Shown piece by piece: positions 23,749 to 31,943 of a stretch of DNA of 31,943 nt. Numbering within the stretch: the first letter of the stretch is position 1; each line of letters opens with the position of its first letter. The position numbers and the translations under genes were made by a program. The stretch is taken from positions 1 to 31,943 of the forward strand of contig JAHHTS010000026.1 of assembly GCA_020024475.1 (NCBI GenBank). Direction: 5' to 3'. The notes under the pieces were generated by a model, which made no database searches, had not been told where the DNA came from, and saw nothing but the letters and a program-made list of their open reading frames with translations. Source of the stretch: Oscillospiraceae bacterium (lineage in GTDB: Bacteria; Bacillota; Clostridia; Oscillospirales; Ruminococcaceae).

Positions 23749-25500
23749 CTATTTCTTTTTCTCTCTCATTAACTTAAGTCTTTCAGCTATTTCATCAAGA
23801 CTTTTTTCACTAGCTTCACTCCGAGAAAGTTTAGCTGTCAATAAGTTTTCGATATGCATTTGCAAATCCTTTTGAGTTAATATTATATCTGCATTGTTGG
23901 CAAATATTCTTGCTAAGGTGTTTGCTACACCGCCATCAAGGTTATATGCCAATGTGGAATAATCCACAGGGATATTTTGTTCTATAAGATTTACAAAGAC
24001 AGTATAAGCCCGCCTCATATCTCCATCAGTAAAATTATCAGGTGTCAGTTTATCTTTTACATAATTATAAAAACTGTTATCCCTGACCAATGCACAGATA
24101 ATTTCCTGCTGTGCAAAGGCTTTCGGAACCGTATTTCCTTTTTCACGATAGTCTATTTTTATATTCCGACCAATACCGCTCCTCAATATTTCTTTTTCTT
24201 TTTTATTTTCTTGTTTACGATATCTCCGCTTTCTAGTTCTCCGTAATTGTGTTTTTAACGATTCAATTCCTATACCAGTTTCTTTTGACAATCTCGTACA
24301 ATACACATCTAGCTGTATCGGGTTATTTATATCCACTAGTATATCGCACGCTTTTGTAAGATATTCTACTCTTTCATCAGCATTCGAAATATCGTATTGA
24401 TTTTTTAACTTTGCCAAACTAAAATCGATGGCATTGTTGGCACCTTCCAATAGCATTTCAAATCGCTGTGCCCCATATTTTTTTATATATTCATCAGGGT
24501 CTTTAGCTCCTGATATCTGTAAAATTTGTACTGTTAAATCTTCTTTATTAAAAATTTCCACGGCTCTTCTAGTAGCTTTTTGACCTGCTTCATCTGAATC
24601 ATAAGAAATTATCACTTTTTTAGCATAGTCACCTATAAGTTTTGCCTGTTGTGAAGTTAAAGCTGTACCCAAGGTAGCAACTGCATTATTGAATCCAGCT
24701 TGATGCATAGATATAACATCCATATACCCTTCAGCAAGGATAAATGTGTCTTTACCAGATTTTTTGGCTAAATTTAGCGCAAATAAGCCGTTACTTTTTT
24801 TAAACACTGGGGTATCACCACTGTTCAAGTATTTAGGCCCACCTTCGTCACCCATTCTTCTACCGCCAAAGGCAATTACATTTCCTCTAAGGTCTATAAT
24901 AGGAAACATCACTCTATCACGAAATATGTCATATATATTTCCATTTTTTCCTCTTGCTGCTAGGTAGGCTTTTACTATTTCATCGTCTTGAAATCCCTGC
25001 CTATGCAAATAATCAGTTAACCCGTTCCAACTATTGCTTGCATATCCAAGTCCAAAATTAACAATAGTCTTATCGGTTAGCTGCCTGTCTCGAAGATATT
25101 TTCTTGCATTTTTACCATCTTCACTATTAAGGTTATTATGGAAATATCTAGCAGCCAGTTTATTCATTTGAAAAATTCTACTTTTTAGCTTTGCCATACC
25201 ATCATCTTCATCTGGCATAGGCATACCACATGACTGTGCTAGAAAACGAATTGCTTCAATATATGTTAAAGAATTCATTTCCATAGTAAATTTAACTACA
25301 TCTCCTCCAGCACCACAACCGAAGCAATAATAACTTTGAGTTTCTGGATAAACCATAAAAGACGGGCTTCTTTCAGAATGGAAAGGGCAAAGTCCTTTAT
25401 AAAGTCTTCCTGCTCTTTGTAGAGATACATATCTGCTAACTACATCATATATATCATTTCTAGCTACCAATTCTTGAATATAACTTGGTGGTATTGCCAT
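23749..25500 (-). CDS. dnaG: DNA primase
   Basis: Makes RNA primers at the replication fork. 583 residues. N-terminal CHC2 zinc finger with Cys38, His41, Cys59 and Cys62. The TOPRIM catalytic core has LAEGYMDVISMH (Glu near 258) and SYDSDEAGQKA (Asp pair). A Lys/Arg-rich linker (RRTRKRRYRKQENKK, near 430) leads to the C-terminal helicase-binding domain. The ATG at 25500 follows AGGAGG. It sits 18 bp after dgt and 15 bp before rpoD. Confidence 0.97.
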   Translation of the reverse strand: MAIPPSYIQELVARNDIYDVVSRYVSLQRAGRLYKGLCPFHSERSPSFMVYPETQSYYCFGCGAGGDVVKFTMEMNSLTYIEAIRFLAQSCGMPMPDEDDGMAKLKSRIFQMNKLAARYFHNNLNSEDGKNARKYLRDRQLTDKTIVNFGLGYASNSWNGLTDYLHRQGFQDDEIVKAYLAARGKNGNIYDIFRDRVMFPIIDLRGNVIAFGGRRMGDEGGPKYLNSGDTPVFKKSNGLFALNLAKKSGKDTFILAEGYMDVISMHQAGFNNAVATLGTALTSQQAKLIGDYAKKVIISYDSDEAGQKATRRAVEIFNKEDLTVQILQISGAKDPDEYIKKYGAQRFEMLLEGANNAIDFSLAKLKNQYDISNADERVEYLTKACDILVDINNPIQLDVYCTRLSKETGIGIESLKTQLRRTRKRRYRKQENKKEKEILRSGIGRNIKIDYREKGNTVPKAFAQQEIICALVRDNSFYNYVKDKLTPDNFTDGDMRRAYTVFVNLIEQNIPVDYSTLAYNLDGGVANTLARIFANNADIILTQKDLQMHIENLLTAKLSRSEASEKSLDEIAERLKLMREKKK

Positions 25501-25518
25501 AGAACCACCTCCTATCTT

Positions 25519-26520
25519 CTATTTTATTTTCCATGATTTCGGTATAAATATATCTTCAAAAGTGTCACAGGCAAAATCATCGCTCATTCCTTGAATATAA
25601 TCTGTAACCGCTCTGTCTTTTCCTTCATTATTGGCTATAATCTGATACATTGAAGGCATTTTATTTATATTTTGACAATAATATCTATAAAGTTCTTCTA
25701 TAAGCTTGTCTACCTTCTTTTCTTCAATCTTTGCGACACTATTGGTATACACAGTCCGATACATAAACTTGTGTAATTTATCGTAATACTTGAAAGTTTC
25801 ATCGTCCATTTTTATTTTACTATCAGAATTATTAACAAGTGAATTAATAAGCGAAGTTATCCTTTCACTTTTATTATATCCTAAGAAATCAGTGCAGTCT
25901 TTTGGCAAATCATTTTCTGTTATAATTCCTCCAGAAATTGCATCTTCTATATCATGGTTTATATAAGCTATTCTATCAGAATATCTAACAACAACACCTT
26001 CGAGAGTTGAAGCCCATGGTCCTTTTGTGTGTTTGAGTATACCATCAGTAACTTCGTAAGTAAGATTGAGACCCTGCAAACTCTTTTCGAGATAATTAAC
26101 AACTCTTACACCCTGTTCATAATGTGTGAAACCTGTTGGATTTAGATTATTGAGAACCCTTTCACCAGCATGTCCGAAAGGTGTATGTCCCAAATCGTGT
26201 CCCAACGCTATCGCTTCAGTTAAATCTTCATTTAATCTTAAAGCTCTTGCAATTGTTCTTGCAATCTGTGTTACTTCTAGTGTATGAGTTAATCTTGTAC
26301 GATAATGATCACCTTCAGGAGAAATAAAAACTTGAGTTTTTTGTTTTAGTCTTCTAAAGCTCTTACAATGGATTATTCTATCTCTGTCTCTTTGATAACA
26401 GGTACGCAAATCACACTCAATTTCAGGCTTCGCCCTTCCATTAGTATTGATAGAAAGTTGTGCATATGGAGAAAGATATTGTTTCTCCGCCATAATAATT
26501 CTCTGTCTTACATTTTCCAT
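25519..26520 (-). CDS. dgt: dGTP triphosphohydrolase-like HD protein
   Basis: Hydrolyses dNTPs, usually dGTP, to nucleoside and triphosphate. 333 residues, the shorter type-2 form common in Firmicutes. HD-domain metal ligands His79 (RLTHTLEV), His108-Asp109 (LGHDLGHTPFGH), with His112 and His117 near the active site; the later YSDRIAYINHDIEDA stretch supplies the final Asp. The ATG at 26520 follows AGGGGG. First gene of the dgt-dnaG-rpoD operon. A TATAAT lies about 30 bp upstream but without a clear -35 partner. Confidence 0.94.
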   Translation of the reverse strand: MENVRQRIIMAEKQYLSPYAQLSINTNGRAKPEIECDLRTCYQRDRDRIIHCKSFRRLKQKTQVFISPEGDHYRTRLTHTLEVTQIARTIARALRLNEDLTEAIALGHDLGHTPFGHAGERVLNNLNPTGFTHYEQGVRVVNYLEKSLQGLNLTYEVTDGILKHTKGPWASTLEGVVVRYSDRIAYINHDIEDAISGGIITENDLPKDCTDFLGYNKSERITSLINSLVNNSDSKIKMDDETFKYYDKLHKFMYRTVYTNSVAKIEEKKVDKLIEELYRYYCQNINKMPSMYQIIANNEGKDRAVTDYIQGMSDDFACDTFEDIFIPKSWKIK

Positions 26521-26605
26521 GGAATAGCCCCCTTATATATATTATACTGAATTTGGGACATAAAAACCTTTATTTTTTATGGAAATTTTTTATTTTTATC
26601 TTTTA

Positions 26606-27223
26606 TCAGAAAATATCGTATATTTCGTCACTAATTTCAGGCTTATAGCCTTTAGTTATTAGTTCTATCTCTTTTACAAGTTCTTCCTCGGTTCCACTTA
26701 TCATTCTAGCTTTTATGGTGACTTTATCAGTAAACTGTGTATCTAGAATTTTAGCGCCATAATTATTGTATACATTCATAAGTTTATCATAAAGTGAATA
26801 TTCGATATTTATTGTTAAATCAATACACAGGTTGTATTCAAGTATATCCGCACTTGCAATTGCAGCCTGTGCTGCTTGTGTATATGCTCTAACAAGTCCA
26901 CCTGTTCCTAATAAAGTTCCTCCAAAGTATCGAACAACCACTATAATGGTATCCTCAAGTCCACTGTGACGCAAAACTTCAAGAATAGGCATGCCAGCTG
27001 TTTTTTGTGGTTCACCATCATCACTTTGTCTTTCTATTTTTTCATCTTTAATGATATATGCAAAGCAATGGTGAGTTGCGTCATAATGTTTCTTTCTTAT
27101 GGAATTCAGGAATGCCACAGCATCAGTTTCTGTTTTTGCATGAGAAATGTAGCTGATAAACTCACTCTTCTTCTCGTAGATTGTATCATGTGTTGAAATT
27201 CCGACTGTTTTATAATCTGCCAT
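26606..27223 (-). CDS. YigZ/IMPACT family protein
   Basis: 205 residues. The N-terminal UPF0029/Impact domain shows the family hallmarks: KKSEFISYISHAKTE, HHCFAYII, RQSDDGEPQKTAGMPIL and VVRYFGGTLLGTGGLVRAY. The C-terminal ferredoxin-like DUF1949 domain follows (about 135-205). In eukaryotes IMPACT binds GCN1; the bacterial role is unclear, with a link to translation or nucleotide binding suspected. The ATG at 27223 follows AAAGGAG. It lies after the rpmE terminator with no separate promoter seen, so it is probably expressed by read-through. Confidence 0.92.
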   Translation of the reverse strand: MADYKTVGISTHDTIYEKKSEFISYISHAKTETDAVAFLNSIRKKHYDATHHCFAYIIKDEKIERQSDDGEPQKTAGMPILEVLRHSGLEDTIIVVVRYFGGTLLGTGGLVRAYTQAAQAAIASADILEYNLCIDLTINIEYSLYDKLMNVYNNYGAKILDTQFTDKVTIKARMISGTEEELVKEIELITKGYKPEISDEIYDIF

Positions 27224-27261
27224 GGTTTTCTCCTTTTAGTTACATTATTAGACGAAAAAAC

Positions 27262-27285
27262 AGGGCGGTAACAATGTACCGCCCT
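27262..27285 (-). terminator. rpmE terminator
   Basis: AGGGCGGTA (27262-27270) pairs with TACCGCCCT (27277-27285) across 6 nt, followed by GTTTTTTCG on the minus strand. It would reduce transcription into the YigZ gene. Confidence 0.85.
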
Positions 27286-27300
27286 TGATTTTTAACAATA

Positions 27301-27504
27301 TTAGTCCTGAATGTTGAATTTCTTTTTAAATCTATCAACACGACCGCCAGCGTCAACCATTTTCTGTTTGCCAGTGTAGAATGGGTGGCATTTTGAACAT
27401 ACGTCAACTGAAATATTTTTCTTTGTTGAACGAGTTTTGATAACATTACCACATGCACATGTAATTGTTGCTTCTTCGTAAACTGGATGGATGCCTTCTC
27501 TCAT
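27301..27504 (-). CDS. rpmE: 50S ribosomal protein L31 (zinc-binding type)
   Basis: 67 residues from the ATG at 27504. The frame also opens three codons upstream at GTG, but that codon overlaps the GAGGTG Shine-Dalgarno, and MREGIHPVYEE matches the family N-terminus. Four cysteines, Cys16, Cys18, Cys36 and Cys39 (TCACGN and CSKCHPFYTG), make this the C+ form that binds zinc and can release it when a C- paralogue is induced. It has its own promoter, a short GC-rich leader hairpin and a terminator. Confidence 0.96.
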   Translation of the reverse strand: MREGIHPVYEEATITCACGNVIKTRSTKKNISVDVCSKCHPFYTGKQKMVDAGGRVDRFKKKFNIQD

Positions 27505-27529
27505 TTTGTTCACCTCATTTTCATATCGC

Positions 27530-27546
27530 CGGGGTTTCCGTCCCCG
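27530..27546 (-). promoter_or_regulatory. GC-rich hairpin in rpmE leader
   Basis: CGGGG (27530-27534) pairs with CCCCG (27542-27546) over a 7-nt loop, about 25 nt before the start codon, conspicuous in AT-rich sequence. Several bacterial lineages carry L31 autoregulatory leaders; this could be one, but is unverified. Confidence 0.45.
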
Positions 27547-27568
27547 AACAGTTCATAATTACCCTAAA

Positions 27569-27597
27569 ATATTACCATATTCAAACTATAAATGCAA
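27569..27597 (-). promoter_or_regulatory. rpmE promoter
   Basis: Minus-strand TTGCAT (27597-27592), 17-bp spacer, TAATAT (27574-27569). Predicted leader of about 60 nt. Confidence 0.6.
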
Positions 27598-27620
27598 GTA
27601 CTTTTTTACGGATATTTGCA

Positions 27621-29327
27621 CTATTTTAAAATTTGTTTAATAGTAGTGTCAATATCATCCTTTATTGCACTAGTTTCTTGAGCGTCTTTGCCTTTTATTG
27701 AGTAATAGACTTTAATCTTTGGCTCTGTGCCTGAAGGACGCACTATAACTTGATGACCGCCTTCGAGATAATATGTTAAAATATTAGATTTTGGTAAGTT
27801 TATATTTGTTTGTTCACCAGTAATTTCATCTTTATGTACAAGAATATTGTAATCATCTCTTGAAGTTATTTCATATTTTCCAAGTTTTATAAGTGGGTTT
27901 GTGCGAAGGTCTTCCATAATATTTTTCATTTTATCCATTCCAGAAATTCCCTCAAACTGATAAGAATCAACTGTATTAAGGTAATAGCCAAATTTTTCAT
28001 ATATTTCATTAAGAGCTTTGTTTACAGAAGAACCTATTGATGTATAGTATGCCGCCATTTCACTTATCATAAGTGTTGCAACAACGCCATCTTTATCACG
28101 CACTGCTGTACCAACTAGATAACCGTAACTTTCTTCAAATCCGAGTAGAAACCTATTCTCTTCGCTTTTTTCTTCCAGTTTTCTTATTGTATCACCTATA
28201 TATTTAAAACCAGTAAGAACATTGATAGTTTCTACACCATGACTTTCTGCTACTGCATCTGCAAGTGAAGATGAAACTATGGATTTAACTATTATAGGGT
28301 GTGCTGGTAAAGTACCTAACTCTTTTCTTGTTTTTGAAATATAATCAACTAGTAGAATACCAACTTGATTACCTGTAAGCATCACGTAATCTTCGCCTTC
28401 TTTGACTGCAATACCTACACGGTCACAGTCTGGATCTGTTGCAATAAGAATATCTGCATTTTCTTTTTTTACCTGAGCAAGACCAAGTGCCATAGCTTCT
28501 TTAATTTCAGGGTTTGGATAAGGACAAGTTGGAAAGTTTCCGTCTGGCATTTCTTGCTCTTTAACAACTGAAATATTTGTAAGTCCAGCCTTGTTTAGAA
28601 CATATCTTACCGGAATATTTCCGGCACCATTAAGTGGGGTATAAACCATCTTCATAGGGGCTATCTTAAATATGTCTTTTCGCATCATTTGATTAAGACA
28701 CCATGTGTAATATTTTTCTTTAACATCTTCTGAAACATATTCAATTTTTTCATCGCTAATTGATTTTTCAAAATCAGCTTTTTTAATATCATTGAAAATA
28801 TCGAGTTTGTTAATTTCTGATAAGACTTTATCAGCGCTTTCACTAGTCATCTGGCAACCATCTGCTCCATAAACCTTATAACCATTATATTTAGCAGGGT
28901 TATGACTAGCTGTAACCATAATACCAGCATCCGCCTTATATTCACGAACAGCAAAAGACAGCATAGGCACAGGTGCTAAAGTATCATAAAGATAAACTTT
29001 AATCCCATTAGCTGCAAGAACCTGAGCACTTGCTTTTGCAAACTCATCACTTCTAATACGAGAATCATATGAAATAGCTACTGAAGGATACTCTTTTTCA
29101 CTTTTTAAATAATTTGCAAGACCTTGTGTAGCTTTACAAACAGTATATATGTTCATTCGGTTTGTTCCTGCACCTAGTACCCCTCTAAGACCTGCCGTAC
29201 CAAACTCAAGATTAAGCAAAAATCTATCTTTTATCCGTTCTTCATCACATTTAATTGACTGCAATTCTTCAAGGAGATAGCTCTCCTTTATAGTATTACA
29301 CCATCTTTGATATTCTTTGTTATACAT
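27621..29327 (-). CDS. Phosphoglucomutase/phosphomannomutase (PgcA-type)
   Basis: Interconverts hexose 1- and 6-phosphates through a phosphoserine. 568 residues, the long Firmicutes form. Order: N-terminal FGTAGLRG, active-site loop TASHNPAKYNG with Ser141, magnesium loop DPDCDRVG (near 300), sugar-binding loop GFEESYGYL (near 395) and the C-terminal phosphate-binding loop RPSGTEPKIK. The ATG at 29327 follows GGAGG. It supplies glucose 1-phosphate for polysaccharide and cell-envelope synthesis. Divergent from the ComM-like gene. No clear terminator after it; rpmE follows with its own promoter. Confidence 0.94.
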   Translation of the reverse strand: MYNKEYQRWCNTIKESYLLEELQSIKCDEERIKDRFLLNLEFGTAGLRGVLGAGTNRMNIYTVCKATQGLANYLKSEKEYPSVAISYDSRIRSDEFAKASAQVLAANGIKVYLYDTLAPVPMLSFAVREYKADAGIMVTASHNPAKYNGYKVYGADGCQMTSESADKVLSEINKLDIFNDIKKADFEKSISDEKIEYVSEDVKEKYYTWCLNQMMRKDIFKIAPMKMVYTPLNGAGNIPVRYVLNKAGLTNISVVKEQEMPDGNFPTCPYPNPEIKEAMALGLAQVKKENADILIATDPDCDRVGIAVKEGEDYVMLTGNQVGILLVDYISKTRKELGTLPAHPIIVKSIVSSSLADAVAESHGVETINVLTGFKYIGDTIRKLEEKSEENRFLLGFEESYGYLVGTAVRDKDGVVATLMISEMAAYYTSIGSSVNKALNEIYEKFGYYLNTVDSYQFEGISGMDKMKNIMEDLRTNPLIKLGKYEITSRDDYNILVHKDEITGEQTNINLPKSNILTYYLEGGHQVIVRPSGTEPKIKVYYSIKGKDAQETSAIKDDIDTTIKQILK

Positions 29328-29387
29328 AATAAAATGCCTCCATTTTTATTATTCTATATGAAATATTTTCTAATACTATTATACTTA

Positions 29388-29416
29388 AGAATACCATAAT
29401 TAAAAAACGCTATCAA
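29388..29416 (-). promoter_or_regulatory. Phosphoglucomutase gene promoter
   Basis: Minus-strand TTGATA (29416-29411), 17-bp spacer, TATTCT (29393-29388). Divergent to the comM-like promoter about 110 bp away. Confidence 0.5.
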
Positions 29417-29528
29417 CTAATTTAAGTAATAAAAATGTAATTTTTTATTTAATAGATTTATAATTTTGTTCCTAGGTTAAAATTCATACAATGTATTAAT
29501 TTAAAATTATAATTAACAACATATATCA

Positions 29529-29557
29529 TTGAATTATTTTGAAAGCTATTGTATGAT
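29529..29557 (+). promoter_or_regulatory. ComM-like gene promoter
   Basis: TTGAAT (29529-29534), 17-bp spacer, TATGAT (29552-29557), about 30 bp before the start codon. Confidence 0.55.
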
Positions 29558-29587
29558 AAAACTAATTAAAATATCGAGGTTTTTATA

Positions 29588-31099
29588 ATGTTTAGTAAAA
29601 TATATAGTTTTGGAGTAATTGGTATAGATGGGTATGTTGTAACAGTTGAAACACATATATCTGGTGGACTTCCTGGTTTTGAAATAGTTGGTCTTCCAGA
29701 CAATGCTGTGAAAGAAGCTAAAGAAAGGGTTCGTAGTGCTATAAAAAACAATCATATAACTTATCCTACAAGCAGAATAACAGTAAACTTAGCCCCATCT
29801 GATATAAAGAAAAGTGGTGCAATTTACGATTTGCCTGTCTTACTTGGTATTTTATCGGCTAAAGGAGACATTCCCCAAATAAATGAAAAGTATGCATTTG
29901 CTGGACAACTATCATTAGATGGTACTTTGCGTGGTGTTCCAGGCATTCTTCCTATGGCAATAAAAGCAAAAGAAGAAGGATTTACACACTTCTTTGTACC
30001 TTCTGATAACGCTAATGAAGCATCAGTTGTAGACGGGTTAAAAATTTTTTCGGTAGAAAACATATCTCAACTTATTTCTTATTTCAATGGCGATATCTCT
30101 TTTAATGAACATATTTATAAGCCAATAGAATTAAATCAACAATTCTTAGATTTCAAAGATGTAAAAGGTCAAGAAGAAGCAAAACGAGCTTTAGAAATTG
30201 CCGCTGCAGGTGGCCATAATATACTTATGGTAGGTCCTCCAGGTTCTGGTAAAAGCATGTTGGCAAAAAGATTACCATCAATTTTACCACCTCTCACAAA
30301 AGAAGAATCTATTCAAACAACAAAGCTATACTCCATAAGTGGTCTTATCGCAAATCAAGGAGGACTTATAACTCAAAGACCTTTTAGAAGTCCACACCAT
30401 ACAGTTTCGGCTCCAGCTCTTACAGGTGGTGGCAATAATGCCAAACCTGGCGAAATATCACTTGCAAATAATGGTGTTTTATTTCTTGATGAATTTCCAC
30501 AATTTCATAAAGATGTTTTAGAATCGCTTCGTGCTCCTCTTGAAGATAATGTTGTAACGATATCAAGGGTTGGATATACTCAAACATACCCAAGCAATAT
30601 AATGTTAGTTGCTGCAATGAATCCATGTCCATGTGGATATCATGGCTGTGAAAATCATATTTGTACATGCTCAGCCACAAGTAGACAAAAATATTTAAAC
30701 AGAATCAGCGGACCAATGATGGATAGAATTGACCTTCATGTTACATTAGAAGATGTTGATTGGGAAGATTTAACAAATACTGAAGAATCCGAAAGTAGTT
30801 TAGAAATTTTAAATAGAGTTATTACAGCTAGACAAATCCAATCAAACAGATACCATGGTCTTGATTTTGAGACTAATAGTAACATTCCTCCAAAGTATAT
30901 GTCTCAATTTTGCAAAGTGACTGAAAAAGGTCAAACCACACTCGAAAAAATTTTTAAAAATATGAATCTTTCTGCGCGTTCGTATGATAAAGTTTTAAAA
31001 GTTGCTAGAACAATAGCCGATTTAGAAAATGAAAATCTTATAAATGAAATGCATATTCTTGAAGCAGTGCAATATCGTAATATGGATCGTGAACTATAA
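29588..31099 (+). CDS. ComM/YifB-type Mg-chelatase-like AAA+ ATPase
   Basis: 503 residues. An N-terminal Lon-protease-like (ChlI) domain (about 20-140; GLPGFEIVGLPDNAVKEA) precedes the AAA+ core with Walker A GPPGSGKS (about 217), Walker B VLFLDEFPQF (about 297) and a Cys-rich insert CPCGYHGCENHICTC (about 347). In Gram-negative bacteria ComM is a branch-migration helicase for natural transformation; the Firmicutes role is less clear. The ATG follows GAGGT. Often found beside dprA/smf, which is not within this window. Confidence 0.94.
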   Translation: MFSKIYSFGVIGIDGYVVTVETHISGGLPGFEIVGLPDNAVKEAKERVRSAIKNNHITYPTSRITVNLAPSDIKKSGAIYDLPVLLGILSAKGDIPQINEKYAFAGQLSLDGTLRGVPGILPMAIKAKEEGFTHFFVPSDNANEASVVDGLKIFSVENISQLISYFNGDISFNEHIYKPIELNQQFLDFKDVKGQEEAKRALEIAAAGGHNILMVGPPGSGKSMLAKRLPSILPPLTKEESIQTTKLYSISGLIANQGGLITQRPFRSPHHTVSAPALTGGGNNAKPGEISLANNGVLFLDEFPQFHKDVLESLRAPLEDNVVTISRVGYTQTYPSNIMLVAAMNPCPCGYHGCENHICTCSATSRQKYLNRISGPMMDRIDLHVTLEDVDWEDLTNTEESESSLEILNRVITARQIQSNRYHGLDFETNSNIPPKYMSQFCKVTEKGQTTLEKIFKNMNLSARSYDKVLKVARTIADLENENLINEMHILEAVQYRNMDREL

Positions 31100-31254
31100 T
31101 TTATATAATTTGTATAAATTATTGGTTTAAATTTTTACGTATTTATTAAAGTAAAAATGAATTTTACAAGATTTTATCATATTATAAAAATATAATAAAA
31201 TTGACAGCAAGAGATAGTATTTATCTTTATTTTACAACTGTCTCAGGAGGATAT

Positions 31255-31821
31255 ATGAAATTTTATATTATATTAGCTTTGACACTTGCAATGGCTGTAT
31301 TTACTGGATGTGTAAATAGTGATGAAACTCAAGGAAATATAACACCAACAACGACACCTACGCCTTCGCCTATTGTTAGCCCTACGCCAAAACCAGAAAT
31401 TGAAGAAGAAGACCCTAACTATACAACTGTACTTGCAATGTGGAAGGACATGGATGGTTATTGGGTAAATTCTAATGGCGAATACATGAACTTCACATTA
31501 AATAAAGATGATAAAGCTGTTCTGTACACATATGACAAAGATGGCAAACTAACAGGTTTTGCAGTTACAACGGCTGTTATGGCTTCAACCAAAACTGGAT
31601 ATTACATGACATTTGAATGGCCTGCCATAAAAGATGATGTAAACTTTAAAGGTCTTACACAAGATGCTAAAGAGTCTAGCATTTCAATTGAAATGGAGAA
31701 TTACGCTGATGACTATGTAAAGTTAGATGTAAACAATGATAAGTATGTTGTCTATGCTAAAGTTGGAAAAAATCTTGATAAATTAGCAGATGCAATAAAA
31801 TTAGCAGAAAAAGCTAACTAA
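31255..31821 (+). CDS. Small lipoprotein of unknown function
   Basis: 188 residues from the ATG at 31255, which has AGGAGG 5 nt upstream; the open frame extends to a TTG at 31201, but without a ribosome binding site. Signal peptide 1-18 with lipobox FTGC (Cys19), then a Thr/Pro tether (TPTTTPTPSPIVSPTPKP-like) and an acidic start of the mature domain. The domain (about 55-188) begins with a MWKDMDGYWVNSNGEYMNF stretch reminiscent of small extracellular beta-rich lipoproteins that measure lipocalin-like folds. I recognise no family. Membrane-anchored outside the cell. A TTGACA at 31201 may be its -35 element, but the -10 is poor. Confidence 0.8.
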   Translation: MKFYIILALTLAMAVFTGCVNSDETQGNITPTTTPTPSPIVSPTPKPEIEEEDPNYTTVLAMWKDMDGYWVNSNGEYMNFTLNKDDKAVLYTYDKDGKLTGFAVTTAVMASTKTGYYMTFEWPAIKDDVNFKGLTQDAKESSISIEMENYADDYVKLDVNNDKYVVYAKVGKNLDKLADAIKLAEKAN

Positions 31822-31943
31822 ATTTCAACAATAATGAAACTGTCTGTGTTTTCCAGAACTTTTTATTGTTCTTTTTAATAGTTTCAAAATTTCAATTATA
31901 ATATTAACATAAGTTTTTAAATAATGTTTAAATGATATAAAAA

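Noticed and set aside
1..31943. CRISPR array, tRNA or rRNA genes
   Set aside because: No regularly spaced repeats and no tRNA or rRNA signature sequences were seen on either strand.

Overview
The window reads as chromosomal DNA of a low-GC, Gram-positive anaerobe of the class Clostridia. The evidence is the AT-rich sequence, the strong AGGAGG-type ribosome binding sites, the near-consensus TTGACA/TATAAT promoters with 17-bp spacers, the dgt-dnaG-rpoD operon, and the sequences of RpoB, RpoC, EF-G, EF-Tu and IMP dehydrogenase. I cannot name genus or species. Most of the window (6.4-29.3 kb) is core housekeeping sequence on the minus strand.

Layout from left to right. 1-1486 (-): 3' part missing, a secreted M28-type peptidase lipoprotein, preceded by its own promoter, a roughly 285-nt structured RNA and an intrinsic terminator that sits just before the ribosome binding site. 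1829-2703: AT-rich and apparently gene-free. 2704-3477 (+): the C-terminal part of a Tn916-like tyrosine integrase whose N-terminus has been lost. 3482-6458: an accessory cassette bounded by two copies of a ~133-bp direct repeat that includes the last codons of guaA. It carries an XRE regulator, an ImmA/IrrE peptidase, a DUF4417 protein, a BECR-like nuclease toxin and a probable immunity protein, plus a candidate plus-strand small RNA and a pseudoknot-forming leader. 6449-9270 (-): purine genes guaA (ATP-pyrophosphatase domain only) and guaB, with an orphan small-RNA transcription unit between them. 9626-21689 (-): tuf, fusA, rpsG, rpsL, rpoC, rpoB, transcribed in the order rpoB-rpoC-rpsL-rpsG-fusA-tuf, with extra internal promoters before rpsL and tuf. 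22140-26520 (-): an Rrf2 regulator, then rpoD, dnaG and dgt (transcribed dgt-dnaG-rpoD). 26606-29327 (-): a YigZ/IMPACT protein, ribosomal protein L31 and a phosphoglucomutase. 29588-31821 (+): a ComM/YifB-type AAA+ ATPase and a small lipoprotein of unknown function.

How it fits together: the right two thirds make RNA polymerase, the primary sigma factor, primase, ribosomal proteins and elongation factors, with GTP supply (guaB, guaA) alongside. The 3' end of guaA is a well-known integration target, and the sequence shows why the toxin cassette sits there: both boundary repeats contain the guaA-like TGGGAA core, and the integrase remnant lies immediately outside the left copy. The most interesting unexplained signals are non-coding: the structured RNA before the peptidase gene, the promoter-plus-terminator small RNA between guaB and guaA, the small RNA and pseudoknot inside the cassette, and the repeat-rich leader of rpoB. 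Function calls rest on recognisable motifs; no database or folding program was available.
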